Position numbers and translations under genes: made by a program
Assembly (NCBI GenBank): GCA_946885665.1
Contig: CAMPGT010000268.1
Coordinates: 1-5,153 of the forward strand
Source of the DNA: an uncultured Chitinophagaceae bacterium
GTDB taxonomy: Bacteria; Bacteroidota; Bacteroidia; Chitinophagales; Chitinophagaceae
Direction of reading: 5' to 3'
Length of the DNA stretch: 5,153 nt
In this document: positions 1 to 5,153 of the stretch, piece by piece
Numbering within the stretch: position 1 is the stretch's first letter
Layout of the letters: each line of letters starts with the position of its first letter
Notes under the pieces: generated by a model
Told to the model about the DNA's origin: nothing
Databases searched by the model: none
What the model saw: the letters and a program-made list of their open reading frames with translations, nothing else

Positions 1-49
1 GCACTGCGACGCTCGAAAGAAGCAACAGCGCCTTTCCGGATAAGGTCAT
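1..49 (-). CDS. N-terminal fragment of a probable secreted protein, cut by the window edge
   Basis: Reading the minus strand from an ATG at 49, the frame stays open to the window edge and encodes MTLSGKALLLLSSVAV. This has the shape of a signal peptide: a short polar start with one lysine, then a run of leucine, serine, valine and alanine. An in-frame TAA lies 24 bases upstream of the ATG, so the protein cannot begin much earlier; a GTG immediately upstream is the only alternative start nearby. No Shine-Dalgarno sequence is visible. The gene lies downstream of the oxidoreductase on the same strand, after a gap of 144 bp, so it may have its own promoter. Only 16 residues are present, so no function can be assigned. 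The reading frame could be a chance opening. Confidence 0.4.
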   Translation of the reverse strand, partial: MTLSGKALLLLSSVAV

Positions 50-193
50 CACGTTTGGTGTATTTAATTGTTAAAGATTAAGAACTGCAGGAGTAATTGG
101 AAAGAAGGTTTTCATTGAATTTTAGGGAGAAAATCGGGAAGAATCTATAGCAATATACATTGTTTCATCGGATGGCAAATAAATTCTTTTGTG
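50..193. other. AT-rich intergenic spacer
   Basis: This 144-bp stretch separates the oxidoreductase stop from the start of the left-edge gene. It is clearly richer in A and T than the genes around it. I see no convincing open frame, no strong hairpin followed by a T run, and no clear Bacteroidota promoter. The only structure is a weak imperfect stem around 150-163 (agcaat/attgtt). It probably holds the 3' end of the oxidoreductase transcript and the promoter of the left-edge gene, by position only. Confidence 0.5.
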
Positions 194-1273
194 CTACAGT
201 ACGATCCTTTTTCCCGAAGCGGTCGATCTTTTGGCAGCATCCAGTATCTCCATCACGATCATATTATACTCGAGCGAAGATTGATCTGCCCTGCCGCTGA
301 TTTTATCGCGCAGTACCGCCGACAGGTAGGTAATGGGATCATTTATCGGAGCCGGCAATTCTTTCACGGTCAACCTGCTCACCCGATGCTCCCTCATCCG
401 CGTCACGATATTTTTTCCGTCGAGCGCATGATAATAACCTGTTTCGCCAAACACTTCAAGATCCTTGATCGAAAATGGCCAGTTCCATGAGGCCTCGATC
501 TGGCCCAGAGCATTTTTATATTCCACGAGTACGGTTGCATCATCGTCAACTTTCGGATATACGTCTGGCTTATACTGCCGCACAACAGCCGTTACCGCAA
601 TGGGGCGCGCGCCTTTCATCAACCACGTCATCAGGTCAGCACCATAACATCCAAAATCATTCAACGCGCCGGCGCCATTACCCACAGGGTCCGTCAGCCA
701 GTTGAGAAAAGCCGGACTGCAGCCTATTTCTTTAGGGCCCTGGTGCCCGTCGTGGGCCACAATCTTCCTGATTGCGCCGATGCTATCCGCCGCCACCCAA
801 TCATAAACCTGTTGGTAGGAAGGATACCACGTGGTTTCAAAATTGGTGAGCACCTTAATTCCGTAACGTTTTGCCAACGCTTCCATTTTACGCGCCTGTT
901 CGAGCGTGGCCGCAAGTGGCTTCTCCACCATTACATCAATGCCCAGCGGCGCACAAATTTCTACAAGATCCACATGATGCGCAACAGCATTATACCCCAG
1001 CACGGCATCCGGTTTTTTGGCGGTCAAAACCTTTTTAAGATCCGGGCTGAACAAAGAATCGGGGAGCTGATACCGTTTCGCAAATTTTTGCTGCAACGCA
1101 ATGTCGGGTTCCACGATGGCAATGATGTTTACCGTTCCTTTGTTAAACTGACTCAGAATGCCATGAACATGGTCGTGGTTGAGGCCCGCCACCACTACTC
1201 TTAATGCGGGTTGTGAATTAGCAATACCCCGAATAGTAACAAAAAGAACAATTAAGCAAATAAGCTTTTTCAT
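194..1273 (-). CDS. Exported Gfo/Idh/MocA-family oxidoreductase
   Basis: This 359-residue protein belongs to the Gfo/Idh/MocA family, whose members are mostly NAD(P)-dependent sugar or inositol dehydrogenases with an N-terminal Rossmann domain and a C-terminal alpha/beta domain. Residues are numbered from the ATG at 1273. Residues 1-20 form a Sec-type signal peptide (KK, then a hydrophobic LICLIVLFV core) with a likely cut after ANS. The nucleotide-binding strand VVVAG ends at Gly30. The family EKP motif is at 117-119, with the expected lysine. The segment GALNDFGCYGADLMTWL (about 203-219) matches the catalytic helix, with Tyr210 where many members have His. The C-terminus (EILDAAKRSTASGKRIVL) is typical. 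The frame extends to an ATG at 1318, but the 15 extra residues would bury the signal peptide, so 1273 is preferred; AGGTG directly precedes it. Oddities are a glycine motif that departs from GxGxxG (GLNHDHVHG) and no twin-arginine. Substrate unknown. Confidence 0.88.
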   Translation of the reverse strand: MKKLICLIVLFVTIRGIANSQPALRVVVAGLNHDHVHGILSQFNKGTVNIIAIVEPDIALQQKFAKRYQLPDSLFSPDLKKVLTAKKPDAVLGYNAVAHHVDLVEICAPLGIDVMVEKPLAATLEQARKMEALAKRYGIKVLTNFETTWYPSYQQVYDWVAADSIGAIRKIVAHDGHQGPKEIGCSPAFLNWLTDPVGNGAGALNDFGCYGADLMTWLMKGARPIAVTAVVRQYKPDVYPKVDDDATVLVEYKNALGQIEASWNWPFSIKDLEVFGETGYYHALDGKNIVTRMREHRVSRLTVKELPAPINDPITYLSAVLRDKISGRADQSSLEYNMIVMEILDAAKRSTASGKRIVL

Positions 1274-1299
1274 CACCTGTGCAGTTGAGGTGATGAAAA
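1267..1299. promoter_or_regulatory. Perfect 12-bp inverted repeat over the oxidoreductase start codon
   Basis: The arms are TTTTCATCACCT at 1267-1278 and AGGTGATGAAAA at 1288-1299, separated by 9 bases (gtgcagttg). In minus-strand RNA the second arm holds the oxidoreductase start codon (1273-1271) and the AGGUG before it, so the hairpin would close the initiation site. In plus-strand RNA the same hairpin ends 10 bases before the AUG of the small membrane protein. Neither side is followed by a U run on its transcript, so it is not an intrinsic terminator. It could instead be a protein-binding operator shared by the two divergent genes. Which of these applies depends on the transcription start, which I cannot place. 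Confidence 0.55.
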
Positions 1300-1309
1300 T
1301 ACGATATTT

Positions 1310-1510
1310 ATGAAGCATAAAAACGACGAGATGGGAACCGCAGCCGGAATATTGATCCTGCCCTTGCTGGCTATTTTAACGATTGTGATGGTCACTCTGT
1401 ATTTCATCACCAAAAATAAAAACTACTGGAAGGCCCTGGCCATATCCTGGGGCGTGTTGATGATGCTGTTTTTGCTGTTCGCTGTAATCAACAAAATGAT
1501 GTTGCACTGA
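1310..1510 (+). CDS. Small two-helix membrane protein, function unknown
   Basis: This 66-residue protein has a short polar start (MKHKNDEMG), a hydrophobic helix at about residues 10-33 (rich in L, I, A, V), a basic turn KNKNYWK at about 35-41, and a second hydrophobic helix at about 42-62 ending in KMMLH. It would sit in the inner membrane as a hairpin, probably with the basic loop in the cytoplasm. I do not recognise the family. It is likely real because the residue pattern is a clean membrane hairpin, the frame is in a gap between two minus-strand genes, and it overlaps neither when the oxidoreductase starts at 1273. It is the only plus-strand gene here. No clear ribosome binding site precedes the ATG at 1310; an internal ATG at 1331 is an alternative. 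Its stop lies 6 bp from the sigma factor stop. Confidence 0.62.
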   Translation: MKHKNDEMGTAAGILILPLLAILTIVMVTLYFITKNKNYWKALAISWGVLMMLFLLFAVINKMMLH

Positions 1511-1516
1511 AACCGG

Positions 1517-2737
1517 CTACAGGCCTTTCAATTTTTCTTCAATACCCTTTCTTTCAGTATCTGTTTTCGCCAACAGACCGGCTTTTTCAAAATTTGCTTT
1601 GGCTTTTGTCGCATCTATGTTCCTGTACAATTCACCAAGCAGTACAAAATAGAAGTGATTATCCTCCAACCTAAGGAGTTCAGCTTCGGCCAGTGCCGCA
1701 TTGGCACCCTTCACTTTGAATAATGCAAAGGCGCGGTTGAGTGCCACACCCGGGGAGTAATTAACCTGTAGCAACTGATCATAAAGATGCAGGATATCCT
1801 GCCACTTTTCAGGTGTATCTTCCTTCATGCAATGCCAATACGCAATTCGTGCTTCCAGGTGATAGGAAGTCATTTCGTTTCCCTCTGCCGACAATTTCAG
1901 GAAGTACGTTCCCTGTCGTATCAATGCGGCATCCCACAACTCCTCCTGCTGATCTTCATAAAGGATCACTGCATTCTGGTTAGCTTGCCTGGCACCGAAC
2001 CGTGACGCATGAAAACACATCAGCGCCAGCAGCGCATTGGTTCGCGGCAAATTGGTTTTTTCATAGTCCGTTAACATCATGGCCAACCGCATAGCCTCCA
2101 GGCAAAAATCCTTTCGCAGTATCTCATTCTGTGTTTGCGAATAATATCCTTCGCTGAAAAGCAAATAAATAATGTGCAACACATTTTCCAACCGGTTAAT
2201 GATTTCATTTGCCGGCGGAAGTTCCATTTTTATCTTTTCAGCGCGAAGCTTCTCCTTCGCGCGGAACAACCGTTTATTGATCGTTTCCTTGTTAGTCAAA
2301 AACGCCTCGGCGATCTCTTCAATACCAAAACCACACAGTATTCTAAGCGCAAGGCCAATCTGTGCCTCGCTGGCGATGGCAGGATTGCAAACGGCAAACA
2401 GCATTTGCAACTGACTGTCGCGAATATTCTGCTGAGAAAAATCGAATTCAGGAACTTCACCGTCGCCCGTTGATCTTAACTGTGGAACGATCTTCGTTTC
2501 AAATATTTTATTTCTCCTGAAATGATAAAGCGCCTTGCGCTTGGCAACAGTGTACAGCCAGGCGGGTGGGTTTTCCGGAACGCCTTTGCTGCTCCACGTT
2601 TCAGTGGCCTGCAAAAACGTTTCGCTGACGATGTCTTCAGCTATTTCGATGTGCTGCAAACCAAAAAGGTTGCTGATAACAGCAACCATTTTTGAGAATT
2701 CACGCTGAAACAGGCTCTTCAGATGATCGGCGGTCAT
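1517..2737 (-). CDS. ECF42-type RNA polymerase sigma factor with TPR-like C-terminal extension
   Basis: This 406-residue protein directs RNA polymerase to specific promoters. Region 2 spans about residues 10-78, including AEDIVSETFLQATETW (33-48) and PAWLYTVAKRKALYHFRR (58-75), which match the core-binding and -10-recognition helices. Region 4 spans about 108-168, with the helix-turn-helix around GFGIEEIAEAFLTNKETINKR. A long extension (about 175-406) follows, with blocks typical of ECF42: NRLENVLHIIYLLFSEGYY, ALLALMCFHASRFGAR, EDQQEELWDAALIRQG and SPGVALNRAFAL. In that group the extension is TPR-like and replaces an anti-sigma factor as the regulatory part. The start at 2737 is chosen because GGAG lies 9 bases upstream, directly after the previous stop. 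An ATG at 2758 would add 21 residues and overlap the upstream gene by 8 bp; a TTG at 2833 is unlikely. It is the last gene of a three-gene operon with a DGPF protein, the usual ECF42 partner. The target promoters are unknown. Confidence 0.92.
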   Translation of the reverse strand: MTADHLKSLFQREFSKMVAVISNLFGLQHIEIAEDIVSETFLQATETWSSKGVPENPPAWLYTVAKRKALYHFRRNKIFETKIVPQLRSTGDGEVPEFDFSQQNIRDSQLQMLFAVCNPAIASEAQIGLALRILCGFGIEEIAEAFLTNKETINKRLFRAKEKLRAEKIKMELPPANEIINRLENVLHIIYLLFSEGYYSQTQNEILRKDFCLEAMRLAMMLTDYEKTNLPRTNALLALMCFHASRFGARQANQNAVILYEDQQEELWDAALIRQGTYFLKLSAEGNEMTSYHLEARIAYWHCMKEDTPEKWQDILHLYDQLLQVNYSPGVALNRAFALFKVKGANAALAEAELLRLEDNHFYFVLLGELYRNIDATKAKANFEKAGLLAKTDTERKGIEEKLKGL

Positions 2738-2746
2738 TGCAAATTT

Positions 2747-2753
2747 CTCCTTA
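2747..2753 (-). promoter_or_regulatory. Ribosome binding site (TAAGGAG) deciding the sigma factor start
   Basis: On the minus strand the stop codon TAA of the DGPF gene is followed at once by GGAG, then 9 bases, then the ATG at 2737. This is the best Shine-Dalgarno match in the window and favours 2737 over the ATG at 2758. Ribosomes finishing the DGPF gene would stop on top of the site, which suggests translational coupling. Confidence 0.7.
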
Positions 2754-3089
2754 TCCATAGATCGGTCGTATCTCCACGCTGCCGTCAGCATCGAGAACCG
2801 GACAGCCATGTGCAAGTGTTGTCGCCTCTTCAAGGTTGTCGGCTTTCACGATGAGGACACTGCCCAAACGCTCCCTTATTTCAACAAACGGTCCGTCGGT
2901 AACAACGCCTCCCGGCTTAAGCACTTTGCCTTCCATGCTTAGGCGTGTGCCGTTGTTAATGAGCCTGTCGTGCGATTCGAGGCTTTTCTTCCATGTTTGC
3001 CATTTCTTTGTGAGCGCCTGCATCTCTTCTTTGGAGAGCTTGCTATAATCAAAACTGGGTTGCCTGAATAGTAACATGAATTCTTTCAT
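2751..3089 (-). CDS. DGPF-domain / YCII-related protein
   Basis: This 112-residue protein is a member of the YCII-related (DGPF) family, small cytoplasmic alpha-beta proteins of the dimeric ferredoxin-like fold. Their biochemical role is not settled. The signature DGPFVE is at residues 65-70, after the PGGVVT turn. Other family features are the N-terminal strand KEFMLLFR (2-9), the block VKADNLEEATTLAHGCPVL (81-99), with the His94 often proposed as functional, and the C-terminal strand VEIRPI (105-110). Length is normal for the family. The start ATG at 3089 overlaps the stop of the upstream gene as ATGA, a 4-bp overlap with no separate ribosome binding site, so translation is probably coupled. 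It lies directly before the ECF42 sigma gene, the arrangement that defines that group. Whether it senses a signal for the sigma factor or is simply its target is not known. Confidence 0.92.
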   Translation of the reverse strand: MKEFMLLFRQPSFDYSKLSKEEMQALTKKWQTWKKSLESHDRLINNGTRLSMEGKVLKPGGVVTDGPFVEIRERLGSVLIVKADNLEEATTLAHGCPVLDADGSVEIRPIYG

Positions 3090-3580
3090 GAGTAAACGTT
3101 TTGTTTGGTTTCCTGTTTTTTGAACATGCCCGGCTCGTATGTTCCCGCAGGCGTACGGAATGCAACATTAATCCGATTATACGTGTTGATCGCAATTACC
3201 GCAATGGTAAGATCGACCACTTCTGCTTCGGAAAATTGCTCCCTCACTTCGGTGTAAACCGAATCAGGCACATGACCTTTTGTGACCAGCGTAACCGATT
3301 CGGCCCAGGCCAGCGCCGCTCTTTCGCGATTTGAATACACCGGCGACTCCCTCCAGGCGTCGAGCATGTACAAACGTTGCTCCGTTTCGCCTGCCGCCCG
3401 CAAATCTTTCGAATGCATGTCGAGGCAAAAAGCGCACCCGTTTATCTGCGACGCCCTAAAATAGACCAAATTTAACAGCGACTCGTCAAGCGGAGATTTC
3501 GACAAATACTGGTTCAATCCATACAAAGCTTTAAGGGCGCCCTGACCCATCTCTTGCACATTGATTCTTTGTTCCATCAT
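3086..3580 (-). CDS. Carboxymuconolactone decarboxylase / AhpD-like alkylhydroperoxidase family protein
   Basis: This 164-residue protein is of the CMD/AhpD family. The core motif is INGCAFCLDMHSKDLRAAG (46-64), with the CxxC pair Cys49 and Cys52 and the conserved His56. In AhpD-type members these residues, with a glutamate, form a disulfide redox centre that reduces peroxides. Glu94 in the helix AALAWAESVTLV (88-99) follows the family pattern. A C-terminal helix runs through AVIAINTYNRINVAF (127-141). The length and motif fit the small single-domain subfamily often labelled carboxymuconolactone decarboxylase; the CxxC makes a redox role more likely than true decarboxylation. Two ATGs start the frame (3580 and 3577); AGGA at 3585-3582 sits 4 bases before the second, so 3577 may be used. 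It is the first gene of the operon, with a 4-bp overlap into the DGPF gene, so it is presumably made together with the sigma factor. Confidence 0.9.
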   Translation of the reverse strand: MMEQRINVQEMGQGALKALYGLNQYLSKSPLDESLLNLVYFRASQINGCAFCLDMHSKDLRAAGETEQRLYMLDAWRESPVYSNRERAALAWAESVTLVTKGHVPDSVYTEVREQFSEAEVVDLTIAVIAINTYNRINVAFRTPAGTYEPGMFKKQETKQNVYS

Positions 3581-3705
3581 TTCCTGATTTTGAAGTTTAT
3601 TGAAACTGTTTTCATCTCAATAATGACTGACAAGCCAGGAATTGGACAGGTAGAGGAATTTTTTTTAAAATACCCAAAGTCTGTTGTATGCCGCCCAGGG
3701 CCACC
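3581..3705 (-). promoter_or_regulatory. Probable promoter region of the CMD-DGPF-sigma operon
   Basis: This 125-bp gap lies between the permease stop and the first gene of the sigma operon, all on the minus strand. By position it should hold the operon promoter. A 7-bp inverted repeat, TTATTGA at 3597-3603 and TCAATAA at 3617-3623 with a 13-base spacer, lies close before the start and could be a regulator site. No convincing TTG/TAnnTTTG pair or other promoter match stands out. An A/T tract at 3659-3670 (T run then AAAA) follows the permease, but no strong stem precedes it in the right direction, so a permease terminator is not supported. Confidence 0.35.
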
Positions 3706-5043
3706 CTAATGATATTGCACCTCCGTTGGGAGTGGTTGTGCCGGCGAGCGCCGCGCCACTATGAAACTGTACCAGGCAATAAAGGCAAAACATACCAACG
3801 GAATGATGAAGGCAATCGACATTCCTGAGCTATCTGCAATTGCACCCATGAGCGGCGGACAAAAAGCACCGCCCGCAACGGCCATCACCAAAAAAGAAGA
3901 ACCTTTTTTTGTGAGCGAACCAAGATCGCTGATGCCCAGGGCGAAAATTGTCGGGAACATCACCGACATAAAAAAGTACGTGCTGAATAAAGCGATCACC
4001 GAGGTCCAGCCGAGGCCCATCAGCACTACGCCGGTAAGAATAGTATTGGCTATCGCATAGAAAGCCAGCAACCGGTGAGGGGCGATAAACTTCATTAGGT
4101 AGGAACCGAACAACCGCCCGATCCAGAACAAACCCATGCCGCCAAAAGCCAGTATGAGTGATGCGGCCTGTTCGGGATTCTGTGGCATAAACACTTCCCC
4201 GAATTTTCCAAGGTGCGACATGATATTGCGGATAGGCGTTTCCACATCAGACATTTCTTCGGTAACATAATTGATAAAGAAGGAATTGACGCCGGTTTGA
4301 GCGGCCACATACAGAAATTGCGCGATGACCGCCAGCACAAACAACGGATGTTTCAGCAGGTTTTTCATGGGCGGATCCTCTACTTCTCCGGTGTCACTTT
4401 TTTCTTTGATCTCCGGTAGTTTTGTCAATGCAAATACAATGGCCACCACAACAACCACCGAACCGACGAGCATATAAGGTGTAATGAGCGAATCGAACTT
4501 TCCGGCATTCTCATCTTCGGAGGCGCCAAAAACAAACAGTCCCCCGATCAACGGACCAAGTATCCAGCCGAGCCCGTTGAAGGATTGCGAGATGTTGATT
4601 CTCCGGGCGGCGTACTCTTTGGGTCCCAATACCGTGGAGTAAGGATTGGCGGCCGTTTCGAGGCAGGCGAGGCCACAGGCGATGATGAAGAGCGCAAGGA
4701 GAAAGGGAACGAATGATGCCAGCATGGCTGCCGGATAGAAGAGGAACGAGCCGAGGCTAAACAACCCGAGCCCCATGATGATGCCGCGCTTGTAACCGAA
4801 GCGTTTCATGATGAGCCCGGCCGGTATGGCCATGACGAAGTAACCGATATACAGCGCAAATTGCACAAAACCGGACTGCGCTTTTGATACGTGAAGAATA
4901 TCCTGGAAGTGTTTATTTAGAACATCGAGCAGGCCGTGTGCAAAGCCCCAGAGAAGGAACAGGCTGGAGATGAGGATAAATGGCAAAAGGTAGCTTGTGC
5001 CATCTGCCAATCTTATCAAAGACTTTTTCTTGTTTCTGTTCAT
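3706..5043 (-). CDS. FucP-family sugar:proton symporter (MFS permease)
   Basis: This 445-residue inner-membrane protein is a major facilitator of the FucP (fucose/glucose/galactose) family, importing a sugar with protons. Residues are numbered from the ATG at 5043. About twelve hydrophobic segments are visible. Family signatures are LLWGFAHGLLDVLNKHF in helix 1 (Asp40 matches the proton-coupling Asp46 of E. coli FucP), the helix 2-3 loop PAGLIMKRFGYKRG (74-87), ACGLACLETAANPY in helix 4 (Glu129 matches the sugar-binding Glu135), and FCPPLMGAIAD (394-404) in helix 11. The hydrophilic stretch 208-230 is the central loop. A second polar stretch at about 261-293, between helices 7 and 8, is long for the family. 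A TTG at 5052 would add only 3 residues; the ATG is preferred, although no Shine-Dalgarno sequence precedes either. A LacI-like palindrome lies upstream. The sugar cannot be read from the sequence. Confidence 0.92.
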   Translation of the reverse strand: MNRNKKKSLIRLADGTSYLLPFILISSLFLLWGFAHGLLDVLNKHFQDILHVSKAQSGFVQFALYIGYFVMAIPAGLIMKRFGYKRGIIMGLGLFSLGSFLFYPAAMLASFVPFLLALFIIACGLACLETAANPYSTVLGPKEYAARRINISQSFNGLGWILGPLIGGLFVFGASEDENAGKFDSLITPYMLVGSVVVVVAIVFALTKLPEIKEKSDTGEVEDPPMKNLLKHPLFVLAVIAQFLYVAAQTGVNSFFINYVTEEMSDVETPIRNIMSHLGKFGEVFMPQNPEQAASLILAFGGMGLFWIGRLFGSYLMKFIAPHRLLAFYAIANTILTGVVLMGLGWTSVIALFSTYFFMSVMFPTIFALGISDLGSLTKKGSSFLVMAVAGGAFCPPLMGAIADSSGMSIAFIIPLVCFAFIAWYSFIVARRSPAQPLPTEVQYH

Positions 5044-5082
5044 ATGGAGCAATTTATGCGATTGTTGCAGGCGAAAACTTGC

Positions 5083-5094
5083 TTAAACGTTTAA
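5083..5094. promoter_or_regulatory. Perfect palindrome TTAAACGTTTAA, candidate LacI/GalR-family operator
   Basis: The 12 bases are a perfect palindrome, and the centre AAACGTTT, with CG at the axis, is the core of many LacI/GalR-family operators. It begins 39 bp before the permease ATG at 5043, a normal place for an operator in front of a sugar transporter. No LacI-type gene is in the window, so the regulator would be elsewhere. The 8-base core also occurs by chance inside the CMD gene at 3094-3101, so the core alone is not proof. Confidence 0.5.
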
Positions 5095-5118
5095 CGATTT
5101 TACGGAAAAAAAATTAGA

Positions 5119-5142
5119 AATCGTCTTTCAAAAGAAACGATT
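5119..5142. repeat. Imperfect inverted repeat AATCGT...ACGATT upstream of the permease
   Basis: AATCGT at 5119-5124 and ACGATT at 5137-5142 face each other across 12 bases, and the inner part pairs partly (CTTT against AGAA). The pentamer CGATT or its complement also occurs at 5059-5063 and 5095-5099, giving four copies within 85 bases upstream of the permease. This may be a second regulator site or promoter-related structure. The window ends just beyond it, so the full upstream region is not seen. Confidence 0.3.
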
Positions 5143-5153
5143 GGCCGAAAAAC

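Noticed and set aside
604..677. GC-rich palindromes ggcgcgcgcc (604-613) and gcgccggcgc (near 666-675)
   Set aside because: Both are inside the oxidoreductase coding frame, in Ala, Gly, Arg and Pro codons, and have no T run or spacing that suggests a control site.
743..1204. 153-residue open frame on the plus strand
   Set aside because: It lies fully inside the oxidoreductase gene on the other strand, and its translation is rich in R, H and F with no recognisable domain, so it is a shadow frame.
1274..1318. 15-residue N-terminal extension of the oxidoreductase from the ATG at 1318
   Set aside because: It would place a non-hydrophobic segment before a complete signal peptide and overlap the divergent small gene; the ATG at 1273 gives a standard exported protein.
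2135..2473. 112-residue open frame on the plus strand
   Set aside because: It is antisense to sigma region 4 and the start of the extension, which are clearly coding on the minus strand; its composition is not protein-like.
3094..3101. Second AAACGTTT core
   Set aside because: It is within the 3' end of the CMD coding sequence and its symmetry does not extend beyond 8 bases, unlike the 12-bp site before the permease.
3499..3504. TGTCGA on the minus strand, resembling the -35 reported for actinobacterial ECF42 targets (also at 3816-3821)
   Set aside because: Both copies are inside coding sequence and no matching -10 lies at a normal distance. None is found in the 3581-3705 gap, so self-regulation by this motif is not supported.
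3655..3705. Possible terminator after the permease (AGGG/CCCT stem and a later T/A tract)
   Set aside because: The stem is 4 bp and lies about 25 bases from the tract, so it does not form an intrinsic terminator.
4095..4340. 81-residue minus-strand frame rich in Cys, Trp and Ser
   Set aside because: It is a shifted frame of the permease on the same strand, whose correct frame continues unbroken through the region.

Overview
The window looks like chromosomal DNA of a member of the Bacteroidota, probably near Chitinophagales, Sphingobacteriales or Cytophagales. The reasons are the residue style of the proteins, the weak or absent Shine-Dalgarno sequences before most starts, a FucP-type sugar permease, a secreted Gfo/Idh/MocA oxidoreductase, and an ECF sigma factor of the long ECF42 type. 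This placement is inference from protein families; there is no rRNA or marker gene. No mobile element, CRISPR array, tRNA or rRNA is visible.

Layout. At the left edge (1-49, minus) is the N-terminus of a probably secreted protein that runs off the window. Next (194-1273, minus) is an exported Gfo/Idh/MocA-family oxidoreductase. Divergent from it, 36 bp away, is a 66-residue two-helix membrane protein (1310-1510, plus). A perfect 12-bp inverted repeat (1267-1299) lies in this short divergent gap and covers the oxidoreductase start codon. The small gene converges, with a 6-bp gap, on the last gene of a three-gene minus-strand operon: a carboxymuconolactone decarboxylase/AhpD-like protein (3580-3086), a DGPF/YCII-related protein (3089-2751) and an ECF42-type sigma factor with a TPR-like C-terminal extension (2737-1517). 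The three are tightly coupled, by a 4-bp ATGA overlap and then a 13-bp gap carrying a good ribosome binding site. To the right (5043-3706, minus) is a FucP-family sugar:proton symporter. A perfect 12-bp palindrome with the LacI-family core AAACGTTT sits 39 bp upstream of its start.

How the parts may work together. The sigma operon is a self-contained regulatory module. ECF42 factors have no classical anti-sigma partner; they pair with DGPF proteins and carry their own regulatory extension. The added AhpD-like protein with a CxxC redox motif suggests, without proving, a link to oxidative or electrophile stress. The permease and the oxidoreductase fit carbohydrate uptake and processing, but nothing ties them to one substrate. 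The best candidates for something new are the start-codon hairpin, the palindromic operator before the permease, and the CMD gene heading an ECF42-DGPF operon.
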